From Alkalihalobacillus pseudalcaliphilus (GTDB lineage: Bacteria > Bacillota > Bacilli > Bacillales > Bacillaceae_D), in assembly GCF_028610675.1 (NCBI RefSeq), contig NZ_JAQQWS010000001.1, positions 186,001 through 250,000 of the forward strand: 64,000 bases of DNA, given 5' to 3'. Position numbers and translations under genes: made by a program. The notes under the pieces were generated by a model, which saw only the letters and a program-made list of their open reading frames with translations, was not told the origin of the DNA and did no database searches. Numbering within the stretch: the first letter of the stretch is position 1; each line of letters opens with the position of its first letter. Positions 25,317 to 34,393 of this stretch are shown piece after piece.

Positions 25317-25718
25317 TTACATATGTTTAATTCTCCGTTGGTAGATCAATGCAGGTATTAATAAATATAATGCATAAGCAAAGGACATCCATGTGGTAAA
25401 CGCTATAATCTGGGAATCGTTCAATTTTGGGAAAATCAAAGTGTGATTTGATATAGAAAATGTGTCTAATGATAAACCAATGATCGTTCCAATTACTCCA
25501 AATTTAAGTGGTGCATTCATTGTCTTATCGAAGAAAAGATAGATATAAGTAATACCCCACAATAAAAATCCTGTTCCTACTAATAACAACATAATACTTG
25601 TTGTAAATTGTTTTGAACCTGGGCTAAAAAGGACATGTTCTCCAAAAAACACAAAAAACATTGTCGCAAAAAACCAAATGAAGACACCCGATAATATTGT
25701 GATTAAATATTTTTTCAT
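25317..25718 (-). CDS. DUF5367-type membrane protein
   Basis: This 133-residue membrane protein has four helices (about 5-25, 40-62, 72-90 and 105-127). The sequence SIMLLLVGTGFLLWGITYIY, the lysine-containing loop DKTMNAPLKFGVIGTIIGL, and SNHTLIFPKL fit a family of short Bacillota proteins annotated DUF5367. The family name is from memory. The ribosome site AAGGGAG lies inside the last codons of the TetR gene, and the start codon comes 2 bases after the TetR stop, so the two are co-translated. TetR probably controls it. Confidence 0.75.
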   Translation of the reverse strand: MKKYLITILSGVFIWFFATMFFVFFGEHVLFSPGSKQFTTSIMLLLVGTGFLLWGITYIYLFFDKTMNAPLKFGVIGTIIGLSLDTFSISNHTLIFPKLNDSQIIAFTTWMSFAYALYLLIPALIYQRRIKHM

Positions 25719-25720
25719 GG

Positions 25721-26305
25721 CTAATCTCCCTTGTTAAGTAAATGAGTAAGACCTTTAAATAGTAGTTCAAGTTCTTTAAATGTTTTATCTACTGGAAAAT
25801 CCTTTTGTACCAATGCTTGTAATGCTATCCCATCAACAATCGCATTAATGAAAATTCCCCAAGCTTCAATTGAAATACCGTTAATTGGTGATATTGACCA
25901 TACACTTAATAATTTTTTAGTCAATTCATTATTCTCTTTTTGAATTATTTCACCTAATTGCTTCCTCATTTTTTCATTGTTAAAACTCGATACAATTAAT
26001 GAGAGAAATAGTTTATGAAAGGTAGAATCGTAAGAAGAACGACTTTTTGCGGATTCTACTGCTTCACTAAGCGAATATGGATTACTTTGTTGTGAAATCT
26101 CTTTCCACGATTTAGTGCAAATGTCATTTACAATATCTAAATACAATTGCTCCTTCGTTTTAAAATGATAATAGATCGTTCCTTGTGTTACGCCTGCCAT
26201 TTCTGCAACTGATCTTAAAGTAAATTTTTCTATTCCGTTTTGAATTAAACACTCTTTTGCACTATTAATTAAATCCTCTTTAGTTATTACATTGGGTTTT
26301 GCCAA
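25721..26305 (-). CDS. TetR/AcrR-family transcriptional regulator
   Basis: This 194-residue regulator has a typical TetR N-terminal DNA-binding domain. Residues 10-55 read LINSAKECLIQNGIEKFTLR, then SVAEMAGVTQGTIYYHFKTK, with the recognition helix at GTIYYHF. The rest is helical and binds an unknown ligand. A 20-bp palindrome upstream of the gene is a good operator candidate, so it is likely to repress itself and the membrane protein gene that follows in the same transcript. The ATG is preceded by AGGAGG. Confidence 0.9.
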   Translation of the reverse strand: MAKPNVITKEDLINSAKECLIQNGIEKFTLRSVAEMAGVTQGTIYYHFKTKEQLYLDIVNDICTKSWKEISQQSNPYSLSEAVESAKSRSSYDSTFHKLFLSLIVSSFNNEKMRKQLGEIIQKENNELTKKLLSVWSISPINGISIEAWGIFINAIVDGIALQALVQKDFPVDKTFKELELLFKGLTHLLNKGD

Positions 26306-26320
26306 TTACTGACCTCCTTA

Positions 26321-26340
26321 TTAGTTATTCGACTAACTAA
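26321..26340. promoter_or_regulatory. Palindromic operator candidate for the TetR regulator
   Basis: TTAGTTA-6 bases-TAACTAA lies just upstream of the TetR ribosome site. Seven-base perfect half-sites are typical of TetR-family operators. Confidence 0.6.
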
Positions 26341-26526
26341 CTTAATTAGATAAATTTTACCTCATAATAACTAAAAATACAATAAATTCTAAATTAAGTA
26401 TGTTAAACGAAAAATAATAGACAAAGACTGTTTGGCAATGCTATTTGTTATTATGATAATTAATGGTTGTTTTAAATCTATCGGATACAATAAAGAGAAA
26501 GTAAGATTAGAAAAGGAGGCTGGACC

Positions 26527-26922
26527 ATGTCAAAAGGACTGATTCACCACATTGAAATCTATGTGTCAGATTTAGATGATTCAATCAATTTTTGGGGTTG
26601 GTTTTTAGAGGAATTGGGATATACCACTTTCCAATCATGGGAAAGTGGCCAAAGTTGGAAAATTGGAGATACATATATTGTTTTCGTTCAAGCAGAAAAA
26701 CGGTTTATGGACATAACATATCACAGGTGTCGAGTAGGTCTTAATCATTTGGCATTCCACGCAGGTTCTCGCCAACAAGTAGATGATATGACAAAAAAGT
26801 TAGAAGAGAAGGGTATTAATATTCTTTATCCCGATAAGCATCCCTTTGCAGGAGGGGAGGAGCATTATGCTGTATATTTTGAAGATCCAGATAGAGTTAA
26901 AGTTGAGTTGGTAGCACCTTAA
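26527..26922 (+). CDS. VOC-family (glyoxalase/bleomycin-resistance-like) protein
   Basis: This 131-residue single-domain vicinal-oxygen-chelate protein has two beta-alpha-beta-beta-beta halves. The first starts IHHIEIYVSDLDDSINFWGW; the second has RVGLNHLAFHAGSRQQVDDM and ends YAVYFEDPDRVKVELVAP. The metal-ligand positions (His near residue 6, His near 77 and Glu near 126) are occupied, so it may bind a metal. The substrate could be a toxin, antibiotic or metabolite; nothing nearby decides it. An AGGAGG-type site precedes the ATG. Confidence 0.85.
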   Translation: MSKGLIHHIEIYVSDLDDSINFWGWFLEELGYTTFQSWESGQSWKIGDTYIVFVQAEKRFMDITYHRCRVGLNHLAFHAGSRQQVDDMTKKLEEKGINILYPDKHPFAGGEEHYAVYFEDPDRVKVELVAP

Positions 26923-26946
26923 CCCATAAATGGTTGAGGCCTTTTG
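26917..26946 (+). terminator. Terminator of the VOC gene
   Basis: CCTTAACC / GGTTGAGG (one G-T pair) followed by CCTTTTGTT; it overlaps the stop codon. Confidence 0.65.
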
Positions 26947-26999
26947 TTATATACTTCTAACGACCTCTTTAAGGGGGGGCTTTATACGAAGAACGTTCG

Positions 27000-27027
27000 T
27001 TTCTTATGTTACAAAAGGGGCAGGTTA
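27000..27027 (+). repeat. 28-base direct repeat, copy A
   Basis: The repeat (TTTCTTATGTTACAAAAGGG followed by GCAGGTTA) occurs again at 27686-27713. The two copies flank the GNAT gene. Confidence 0.85.
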
Positions 27028-27152
27028 ATTGAGAAAAATGGTACAATAACCTTTGTACTTACCAAAAATATAAAATAATCTATTTTCATTTGGTAAATAA
27101 TCTATGTTTAATAAAGAACAGATAAACATCTATAGTCTAGGAGAGATGACAA

Positions 27153-27644
27153 TTGATTTTCAATAAACAGATTCAATTATCTTTTTATGATGAACAATAC
27201 CATGAAGTATTAAGTGATTTTGAACTGCCAGATTCTCAAGCAAAATTTACGGCACTACCAGAGGCTATATTGAATGTCTCCGATGGTCAGTATAGAATAG
27301 TTATAGTATCTGAGCAGCGTCCTGTAGGATTCTTTTTATTACATAGTACAAGTAGAGTAAGTGAATATACAATGAACCCGAATGCCATGCTGTTGACTGC
27401 ATTATCAATAAATTATAAACATCAAGGACAGGGTTACGCAAAGAAAGCTATGATTGAGTTAAAAGACTTCGTATATAGGAACTTTGAAAAGTGTGATGAG
27501 ATAATCCTAGCCGTTAATCATAAGAACATACCTGCACAAAACTTATATAAGAATGTAGGTTTTGTAGATACTGGTAGAAGAAAAATCGGAAAAATTGGTG
27601 AACAATTTATTATGAAGTTAGACCTTAATTCTACTAGTCAATGA
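27153..27644 (+). CDS. GNAT-family N-acetyltransferase
   Basis: This 163-residue acetyltransferase has the GNAT core at about 75-150. LLTALSINYKHQGQGYAKKA carries the Q/RxxGxG/A acetyl-CoA pyrophosphate loop (HQGQGYA), and NHKNIPAQNLYKNVGFVDTG is motif B. The substrate is unknown. Translation appears to start with TTG at 27153, since AGGAGAG is 7 bases upstream and the ATG nearby is out of frame. The gene is bracketed by 28-base direct repeats at 27000 and 27686, so it may have moved as a unit. Confidence 0.88.
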   Translation: MIFNKQIQLSFYDEQYHEVLSDFELPDSQAKFTALPEAILNVSDGQYRIVIVSEQRPVGFFLLHSTSRVSEYTMNPNAMLLTALSINYKHQGQGYAKKAMIELKDFVYRNFEKCDEIILAVNHKNIPAQNLYKNVGFVDTGRRKIGKIGEQFIMKLDLNSTSQ

Positions 27645-27685
27645 CTTTCAACTAATGGGGGGCGTTCTTAATATAAGAATGCCTT

Positions 27686-27713
27686 TTTCTTATGTTACAA
27701 AAGGGGCAGGTTA
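27686..27713 (+). repeat. 28-base direct repeat, copy B
   Basis: Second copy of the repeat at 27000-27027, about 40 bases after the GNAT gene. Confidence 0.85.
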
Positions 27714-27723
27714 GTAAAGAAAG

Positions 27724-27753
27724 AAAGTCAAGACGCTATGCCTTGACTTTTTT
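27724..27753. terminator. Bidirectional terminator between GNAT and LysR genes
   Basis: AAAGTCAAG / CTTGACTTT followed by TTT, with A-rich sequence on the other side; it lies between convergent genes. Confidence 0.75.
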
Positions 27754-27787
27754 AATCGATTATTATTAAAAACTTTGATTACAGTGA

Positions 27788-28681
27788 TTAATTAACTTTA
27801 AATGTACTAAGTACGTGTTTAAGAAAACTTTTTGATATCGGTGAAACTAACTCTCTCTCATTAAAAATAACTCCTACAACTCTATTATGATTTATAGCTT
27901 TTAATTTTATTTGATTTATTTTGGGGTTACCTTCTAACCTAGGTAAAAAAGAGATGCCTAAATTAGCTGACACTAATCCTGCTACTGTATCTATCTCTTC
28001 TCCTTCAAAACTAACTTTTGGTTTAAAAGAGAGTTGTTTAAAAATCTTATTGGTAATAGTTCTAAGTCCATACCCGTCTTTTAAGATAATAAAATCCTCG
28101 GCATGCAAATCATCTAAATGAATATTATCTTTGAAAGCGAGCCTATGCTGATTGGAAACCGTTAGAAATAATTGATCCTCCCATAAGTCGTAACTAGAGT
28201 AGCTTCCCCCTAATTCCTCCCCTGTTATGGTCGTAAAACAGAAGTCAATTTCTCCATTATAAAGTAAATGAATTAAGCTCCTTTTGTTAGCTTGTTTTAG
28301 TTTAAAAATTGTTTTTGGGTATTTCTTTTTAAAACTTGCTAATAAAGAAGGGAGTTTATCAATACCAAGTGTATGAAAAAAACCAATGGTTATTTCTCCA
28401 AAATCAGGTTGTAGCTGTTCAGATATATTCTTTTTGGCTTGTTGCATTTCTTTTTCGATAACTAATGCATGTTCTTTAAACATCAAACCATACTTATTTA
28501 GCTTAATACGTCTATTATCACGTAAAAAAAGAGGTACCCCTAATTCTTCTTCAAGCTTAGAAATCGCTCGGCTTAGTGCAGGTTGTGTGATATTTAGCTC
28601 ATGCGATGCTTTTGTTATATGCTCGTATTCGGCTACCTTCAAAAAATACTTAATATATTGCCATTCCATTAAATGAATCAC
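27788..28681 (-). CDS. LysR-family transcriptional regulator (YybE-like)
   Basis: This 297-residue LysR regulator has an N-terminal winged helix-turn-helix (about 1-62, with HITKASHELNITQPALSRAI and SKLEEELGVPLFLRDNRRIK) and a periplasmic-binding-like effector domain (about 90-290). It is divergently oriented to an MFS transporter gene 104 bases away. This arrangement matches yybE-yybF of B. subtilis. It presumably activates or represses that transporter operon; the inducer is unknown. No disruption is visible, unlike in its target genes. Confidence 0.9.
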   Translation of the reverse strand: MIHLMEWQYIKYFLKVAEYEHITKASHELNITQPALSRAISKLEEELGVPLFLRDNRRIKLNKYGLMFKEHALVIEKEMQQAKKNISEQLQPDFGEITIGFFHTLGIDKLPSLLASFKKKYPKTIFKLKQANKRSLIHLLYNGEIDFCFTTITGEELGGSYSSYDLWEDQLFLTVSNQHRLAFKDNIHLDDLHAEDFIILKDGYGLRTITNKIFKQLSFKPKVSFEGEEIDTVAGLVSANLGISFLPRLEGNPKINQIKLKAINHNRVVGVIFNERELVSPISKSFLKHVLSTFKVN

Positions 28682-28785
28682 CTCATAACAAAAAGTAATG
28701 AACTTTATACATATTATACATTAGAAATTATAAGGAGATAGCAATAATATAAGAAGAGGTACATCAAATAATCTTGGAGGTCAAA

Positions 28786-29975
28786 ATGAAAGAAGTTACA
28801 AAAATACTAACGGCAATGGGTACAGGGGCATTTGTCATTTACACCAGTCTGTATTGGGTACAGCCGTTAATCATCTTTTTTTCAGAACGTTTTAATCAAT
28901 CCCCTGCGTCAGCAAGCTTAGTTCTTTCTATGACTACTATCTCCATCGCTCTATCTCTCTATTTTGCTCCACTCATTTCAAATAGAATTGGAAGGAAACA
29001 GACGATGGTTTGGGCATTGTTATTAACTTCGTTACTTAATGCTATAAGTTTAGCCATCGATCATTTTTACTGGGTTTTGTTTATAAGGGCTCTTATTGGG
29101 ATTTGTATTTCAGGTTTTTTAGCCTCAGTTATTACCTATTTAAAGGAAGAAATTGATAAAGGGATATTAGGAAAGGTTGTTGGCATTTACGTTGGGGGAA
29201 CTGCATTAGGTGGTGTTTTAGCAAGGATTATTAGCAGTTCTTTAATAGAACAAGTCGATTTAAGTTCCCTTGCATTTATTATTGGAGTAATAACTCTAAT
29301 GGCATCTATCGTGTTTTGGTTAGTCTCCCAAACTCAAAGAACTTCAGTAAGATGAACTATTCACTTAGAGACTTAAGAGTAGGATTTATAAGTTGCTTTT
29401 TTGATAAGAAAATACGTAGTATTTATTTGTGTACGTCTTTCACAATCGGTAACTATACAGCTATTTTGAACTATATTTCTTACCCTTTAACTGAACCACC
29501 ATTTTCAATGAGTCAATCTTTAATAGGCTTCATATATGTTGCTACATTATCTGGAGTGTTTGGTTCCATTATCTTTGGTCGTTTTATCGGACAAATATTT
29601 GATATTTCCCTTTATAGAATTGCTTTATTTACTATATTTATAGGTGTCATTTTTACCGTTTCTAATTTTATTTGGCTCGTTATTGTGGGGTTACTTCTTG
29701 TTTCTTTTGGGTTATTTGCAAGCAATGCTATCGCAAGTAACTGGATTGCAAATAACTCACCTGAACAATATAAAACGGAAGCTAACTCTTTATATTCCAT
29801 CTTTTACTATGTTGGGTCAAGTGTTATAGGATGGTTGAGTGGATATTTATTTTCATTTTTAGGATGGACTTTTTTTATGATACTAATAGGTTTTATTTTA
29901 CTAATTTTAATACTCTTCATAGGAAATGTAAGGGAACATAATATCAATCATAAATTATTGGATGTGAATAGATAA
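28786..29975 (+). pseudogene. MFS transporter (YybF-like) with one frameshift
   Basis: Two overlapping frames form one MFS transporter of about 396 residues. The first (about 1-180) holds helices I-VI and the family motif A-like loop ISNRIGRKQT. The second begins near SLPNSKNFSKMNYSLRD and holds helices VII-XII. The switch lies at about 29318-29330, in the central cytoplasmic loop. An ATG at 28786 follows GGAGG. B. subtilis YybF is about the same size and is divergent from a LysR gene. The single shift could be a sequencing error or a recent mutation. Confidence 0.75.
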
Positions 29976-30698
29976 TGGTTAGAATTGTTCAACCTAAACC
30001 ACTCTACCTTAAAGGTAAAAGTAAAGCCGTTTTATTACTACATTCTTTTACTAGCACGAATCGTGATGTAAAAAAATTGAGTCAGTTTCTAAATGAGCAT
30101 GAGTTTAGTTGCTATGCTCCAATTTATAAAGGACATGGCATGGCACCAGAAGAATTGGCATTTACAGGTATTACCGATTGGTGGGAGAGCGTTGAAGAAG
30201 GATACAAATTTTTGAAAAATAAATATTCGGAAGTAGCTGTAATTGGTATATCATTAGGTGGAATTTTCGCTTTAAATGTTGGACAATGCCTTTCAACCTA
30301 ATGGAATAATAGTAATGTCTGTACCATTTAAAAAGAGTATAGAGTCATTAGAAGATCGGTTTGTGATTTATGCAGAGGCGTATCAAAAGCTAATGAGAGA
30401 GCCTGTAGAAAACATTGATAGATTAAAAAAGGCATTTAAGTTATCCCTAATCACTTTTCAAACAAATATAGATTCAACTATGGAACAGTTAGATAAAATC
30501 TCAAAGCCTATTTTAATTATGTATGGTGAATTAGATGAAAAGCTTTATAAAGAGAGTGGATTAAGAATGGTAACAAGTTTAAATACAAAAACTGAGCTTA
30601 AAGGATATAAAAACTCACATCACTTAATGACATCAGGTAAGGATAGGGATTTGATACAAAAAGACATTCTTAATTTCTTGAATGGTTTAAAATGGTGA
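29975..30698 (+). pseudogene. Alpha/beta hydrolase (carboxylesterase-like) with one frameshift
   Basis: Two frames overlap near 30276-30300 and together give an esterase of about 240 residues of the thermophilic carboxylesterase Est30/YvaK type. The first half has the oxyanion region VLLLHSFTSTNRDV and nucleophile GISLGG. The second has the acid Asp in YGELDEKLY and the catalytic His in NSHHLMTSGKD. The ATG overlaps the stop of the MFS gene (TAATG), so translation is coupled. The rejoined enzyme would be complete, which leaves open a sequencing error. Confidence 0.75.
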
Positions 30699-30770
30699 AA
30701 ACAATAGATTCGTAATTCAACGTTAGTTGTTTTAAGTTTATTGAACTAACGGGGGCATTAGTAAAAGAAG

Positions 30771-30820
30771 AAAGGCTTCCACATATTAGACATATCTAAT
30801 ATGTAGAAGCCTTTAATTTT
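30771..30820 (+). terminator. Terminator of the MFS-hydrolase operon
   Basis: A long stem, AAAGGCTTC plus ACATATTAGA paired with TCTAATATGT plus GAAGCCTTT, is followed by AATTTTT. Confidence 0.9.
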
Positions 30821-30945
30821 TCTATCTTTTTTAAAATTAGGTCTTGATAACGTTAAGCCACCCCATTGTTAGCTGATTTCCAACAACGGGAGTAGGGTTA
30901 GAGCATTGGGGTTTTGATTTTAAAGTAATTGATATGCTCCGTTCT

Positions 30946-31128
30946 TCACCAGTTCAAATTCACGATGTGCATACACTTTCTGCACTCTTGTATAGGCCCA
31001 TTCCTAATATAAATATGAGTACAATTAAGTTGAAAAAGAGTGATTTTTTGGGTAAGTTCTTCGATTCTAGTTTCAAGTACTTTAATTTCATTTTTAATTG
31101 CCTGTACATCCTTCAAAAGCATCACCAT
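30946..31128 (-). CDS. Small zinc-ribbon-like protein downstream of thiC (60 aa)
   Basis: This 60-residue frame begins 2 bases after the thiC stop. It has a coiled-coil N terminus (LKDVQAIKNEIKVLETRIEE) followed by a Cys/His set (C-x-H ... ECRKCMH) of a zinc-ribbon type, ending near LNW. Such short coiled-coil plus zinc proteins occur in Bacillota, and I do not know this one's function. The AGGATGGTG before the ATG at 31122 is a moderate ribosome site, so translation may start there. It may be co-transcribed with thiC. Confidence is limited by size. Confidence 0.5.
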   Translation of the reverse strand: MVMLLKDVQAIKNEIKVLETRIEELTQKITLFQLNCTHIYIRNGPIQECRKCMHIVNLNW

Positions 31129-31129
31129 C

Positions 31130-32896
31130 CTAGTTATAAATCTGACTACCGTTGTTACGAAACTCTTTGGCTTTTTCCTGCAGTCCTTTGTCAATAACAT
31201 TTTCAAAGCTTTGATCCTGATTTTTGGCGAGAGTACGAATATCATGAGAGATACGCATACTACAGAATTTCGGCCCACACATAGAGCAGAAATGGGCGGT
31301 TTTCGCTCCTTCTGCAGGTAAAGTTTCATCATGGTATTCGAGGGCACGCTCCGGGTCTAGTGAAAGATTAAACTGATCTCGCCAGCGAAATTCAAATCTT
31401 GCTTTTGAAAGGGCATCATCTCGTTTTTGAGCACTGGGATGACCTTTGGCAAGATCGGCGGCATGTGCGGCAATTTTGTAGGAGATTACACCCGTTCGAA
31501 CGTCTTCTTTGTTTGGTAAACCGAGATGTTCTTTAGGCGTAACATAGCATAGCATGGCTGTTCCAAACCAACCTATCATCGCCGCACCGATGGCTGAAGT
31601 AATGTGATCGTATCCTGGTGCAATATCGGTAGTCAGTGGTCCAAGAGTATAAAAGGGAGCCTCATCACAGACCTCCATTTGCTTATCGACATTTTCTTTA
31701 ATCATGTGCATAGGGACATGTCCTGGCCCTTCAACCATAACTTGGACATCATGCTTCCAAGCTAGCTTCGTTAGCTCGCCTAGTGTTTCTAGCTCTGCGA
31801 ATTGTGCTTCATCATTTGCATCCTTGATAGAGCCAGGCCGAAGACCATCACCAAGAGAAAAGCAAATATCATAAGTTTTCATAATTTCGCAAATTTCTTC
31901 GAAGTGAGTATAGAGAAAATTTTCTGTATGATGAGCAAGGCACCACTGAGCCATGATGGAACCACCACGTGAGACAATTCCTGTTTGTCGTTTGGCCGTT
32001 AATGGGATATAACGCAAAAGTACACCTGCGTGAATGGTAAAGTAATCGACACCTTGTTCGGCCTGTTCAATTAACGTATCACGATAGACGTCCCAATTCA
32101 GCTCCTCAGCAACTCCATTGACTTTTTCTAAAGCTTGATAGATAGGAACAGTTCCCACTGGCACAGGGGAATTTCGGATAATCCATTCGCGAGTTGTATG
32201 AATATCCTTTCCTGTGGAAAGATCCATGATGTTATCTGCTCCCCAACGTGTAGCCCATGTCATCTTTTCCACCTCTTTTTCAATGGAAGAAGAGACGGCT
32301 GAATTGCCAATATTAGCATTGATTTTTACATGAAAATTACGCCCGATAATCATAGGCTCACTTTCGGGGTGATTAATATTAGCAGGAATAATCGCACGCC
32401 CCTCAGCAACTTCCTGACGAACAAAATCGGGATCCATCCCTTCACGAATAGCGATAAATTCCATCTCGGGAGTGATGATTCCTTTTCTTGCATAGTGAAG
32501 TTGCGTTACATTTCTATGCTTTTTTGCACGGAGCGGTTTTAAATTTAGCTGAGGAAAAGCTATAACATTAGATTTAGAAGAACTTGTTCGGTAGCCATTA
32601 TCCTCGGGTTTAATAGTACGACCCGCATATTCCTCTACATCTCCTCGTTCGATAATCCAATTAAATCGTAGTCGAGGAAGTCCTTTTTGAATATCAATCG
32701 TTGCATTTTTATCCGTATATAAACCACTTGAATCATAGACACGCAGTGGAGGATTGGTCTCTTCCCCAAAAGCACCTGTTGTTGAGCTTTGTTCAATCTC
32801 CCTCATCGGTACTAAGAGATCCGAGCGACTTCCCTCCACATACACTTTTGTACTCCCAGAAAAACTTGACATCCATTCAACATTCACATCTTTCAT
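31130..32896 (-). CDS. thiC: Phosphomethylpyrimidine synthase ThiC
   Basis: This 588-residue radical SAM enzyme converts aminoimidazole ribotide into hydroxymethylpyrimidine phosphate, the pyrimidine branch of thiamine synthesis. The full family pattern is present: GRNFHVKINANIGNSAVSSS, MDLSTGKDIHTTREWIIRN, SRGGSIMAQWCLAHH, MVEGPGHVPMHMIKENVDKQ and YDHITSAIGAAM. The C-terminal [4Fe-4S] motif is HFCSMCGPKFCSM. A GGAGAG ribosome site precedes the ATG. A TPP riboswitch and terminator lie in the 5' leader, so expression is turned off when thiamine is sufficient. Confidence 0.97.
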   Translation of the reverse strand: MKDVNVEWMSSFSGSTKVYVEGSRSDLLVPMREIEQSSTTGAFGEETNPPLRVYDSSGLYTDKNATIDIQKGLPRLRFNWIIERGDVEEYAGRTIKPEDNGYRTSSSKSNVIAFPQLNLKPLRAKKHRNVTQLHYARKGIITPEMEFIAIREGMDPDFVRQEVAEGRAIIPANINHPESEPMIIGRNFHVKINANIGNSAVSSSIEKEVEKMTWATRWGADNIMDLSTGKDIHTTREWIIRNSPVPVGTVPIYQALEKVNGVAEELNWDVYRDTLIEQAEQGVDYFTIHAGVLLRYIPLTAKRQTGIVSRGGSIMAQWCLAHHTENFLYTHFEEICEIMKTYDICFSLGDGLRPGSIKDANDEAQFAELETLGELTKLAWKHDVQVMVEGPGHVPMHMIKENVDKQMEVCDEAPFYTLGPLTTDIAPGYDHITSAIGAAMIGWFGTAMLCYVTPKEHLGLPNKEDVRTGVISYKIAAHAADLAKGHPSAQKRDDALSKARFEFRWRDQFNLSLDPERALEYHDETLPAEGAKTAHFCSMCGPKFCSMRISHDIRTLAKNQDQSFENVIDKGLQEKAKEFRNNGSQIYN

Positions 32897-32955
32897 AGAA
32901 TATCTCTCCTTTTTTAATGTAATAAAAAGGACACATCTATCCCATTTTTAGCATG

Positions 32956-32985
32956 AAAAAGCCGAGTCTTTTAAAAGACCCGGCT
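32956..32985 (-). terminator. Riboswitch-linked terminator of thiC
   Basis: On the minus strand AGCCGGGTCTTTT pairs with AAAAGACTCGGCT and is followed by TTTTT. It lies between the riboswitch and the thiC start, as the transcription-off form of the switch. Confidence 0.88.
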
Positions 32986-33035
32986 AAGCTAGTATACATA
33001 AATAGACGGCATTTTTATGCCATCCCATTTTTGCA

Positions 33036-33136
33036 GACGCTAACTTCCCCACGCTGGTATGAGCCAGATCAGGTCCTGAGGGTTAAGAAACGTCATCGTG
33101 TTTCTCTCTCAGCCCAACTCAATGGACACCCCTAGT
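33036..33136 (-). ncRNA. TPP riboswitch (THI element)
   Basis: The minus strand contains the conserved pieces in order: GGGGTGTCC, GGGCTGAGA, CCCTCAGGACCTGATCTGG and CAGCGTGGGGAAG. These are the THI-box core and the pyrophosphate- and pyrimidine-sensing helices of TPP riboswitches. It lies about 140 bases upstream of thiC, with a terminator in between. Confidence 0.97.
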
Positions 33137-33327
33137 TTATTACTATTTAATTCATACATAGACTAGTTTAAACAATATCATGAAACTTGTAAAGAAGTTC
33201 CCCAAAAAACGGTCTCTTATAAGGAATTGAATAAAATGAGGAAATCGAAGTGGGGAAGATTCAAAAAAGGAAAAATTAGACAGTCTGTAGAATGGTTAAT
33301 TTAAATATATAAGGAAGGTGAAAATAA

Positions 33328-33876
33328 TTGAAATTAGCTGTTATTTATGATATTCATGGAAATTACCATGCTTTAGACGCGGTTTTTCGTGAGATCGAAA
33401 AAGAGAATATAGATAAAGTAATTGTAGGAGGCGACCTAGCGTGGGGTCCCCAGCCGAGGAAGGTCATAGATACACTCTTTATAAGGAAGGAAGATTTTAT
33501 TTTTATAATGGGTAACAGTGATAGAGAGATATTCGAACAATATAGAAGTCAAAATAATTTAGGTGGTATGGTTGGCGAATTAAACCAATGGTGTATAGAA
33601 CAACTTACGAAAGAGCAAATAGAATGGATGGGTACTTTTAAGTTTTCTCATGTAGAAGAAGGAGTACTTTTTATACATGGTTCGCCTAGAGAAGATATAG
33701 AGGCGATTCGGATTGATACCCCAGAAGAAGACGTTTATGAGATGGTTAAAGAAACAGAACAATCAACTATTATCTATGGTCACACTCACATTCAATTCAA
33801 GAGGAATATTTATTCAAAGAAAGTAATTAACGCTGGAAGTGTTGGACTTCAAAGCAGGGCTAAGGGGGCTTGTTGA
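33328..33876 (+). CDS. Metallophosphoesterase (YfcE/DUF2051-type), C-terminally truncated
   Basis: This 182-residue calcineurin-like phosphoesterase has the metal-binding motifs YDIHGNYHALDAV, GGDLAWGP, GNSDRE, FIHGSP and GHTHIQ, with the last near residue 150. The family's usual C-terminal strand region after NAGSVGLQ ends early at QSRAKGAC, so the protein is shorter than the typical 230-250 residues. A TTG start is inferred from GGAAGGTG, 8 bases before it; there is no ATG. The truncation may reflect a mutation that introduced a stop, since the following bases do not restore the frame. All metal ligands are present, so it could still be active. Confidence 0.78.
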   Translation: MKLAVIYDIHGNYHALDAVFREIEKENIDKVIVGGDLAWGPQPRKVIDTLFIRKEDFIFIMGNSDREIFEQYRSQNNLGGMVGELNQWCIEQLTKEQIEWMGTFKFSHVEEGVLFIHGSPREDIEAIRIDTPEEDVYEMVKETEQSTIIYGHTHIQFKRNIYSKKVINAGSVGLQSRAKGAC

Positions 33877-33944
33877 ATAGTATTAGATTTATGGATTCCT
33901 CCAATATAAGATTTAGCTAAATAGGATCTTATGGGAGGTACTAT

Positions 33945-34119
33945 ATGAGTATTGATTTTCATAGAAAAAGAATAAGAATAGCTACAAGCGTCTACTTGTT
34001 CATTCTGTCGAAAAGATAAAGAAGAAGTAGGAGAGTTAGCTTTAGGGCCAGGAGTTTCTATATGTGGCCATTGTTTAGAATTTGGTGCAGAAGTAATTAA
34101 ATCTAATTCATTAAAATAG
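33945..34119 (+). pseudogene. ClpX-type C4 zinc-finger small protein, frameshifted
   Basis: From ATG at 33945 (GGGAGG ribosome site) the first 15 residues are in one frame. The zinc finger STCSFCRKDKEEVGELALG, then GVSICGHCLEFGAEVI, continues in another frame from about 33985 to a stop at 34117-34119. The C-x2-C ... C-x2-C spacing is that of the N-terminal domain of ClpX. There is no AAA+ domain, so the intact ancestor was a stand-alone zinc-finger protein of about 55 residues. Such ClpX-like zinc proteins often occur beside restriction or toxin genes. Confidence 0.62.
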
Positions 34120-34393
34120 CTTGCTTATAAAAATTATGAAGGTGAAAATCCTTATTTTGGGTATTTATAAAAGGAGTTATTCAGTTATTGATTTTAAGGG
34201 CACTATTCGAAGTAAAGAATAAGTTATGACTTTCAACTAGTAAGTGAAGCAACCACCATATTTACCTTTTTTATAAATATGCGTTTGGAATGAATTTATA
34301 AGATTTTTATGTTTCTGTATGAGAGTCAATCAACCGGATCAAAAGGGTGGTAAAAGGGTTTGAGATAGATAATTTTGTTTGTGGCATAGAAAT

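Noticed and set aside
32953..33135. Plus-strand open frame over the TPP riboswitch
   Set aside because: It is antisense to the conserved riboswitch and terminator and has no family or ribosome site.
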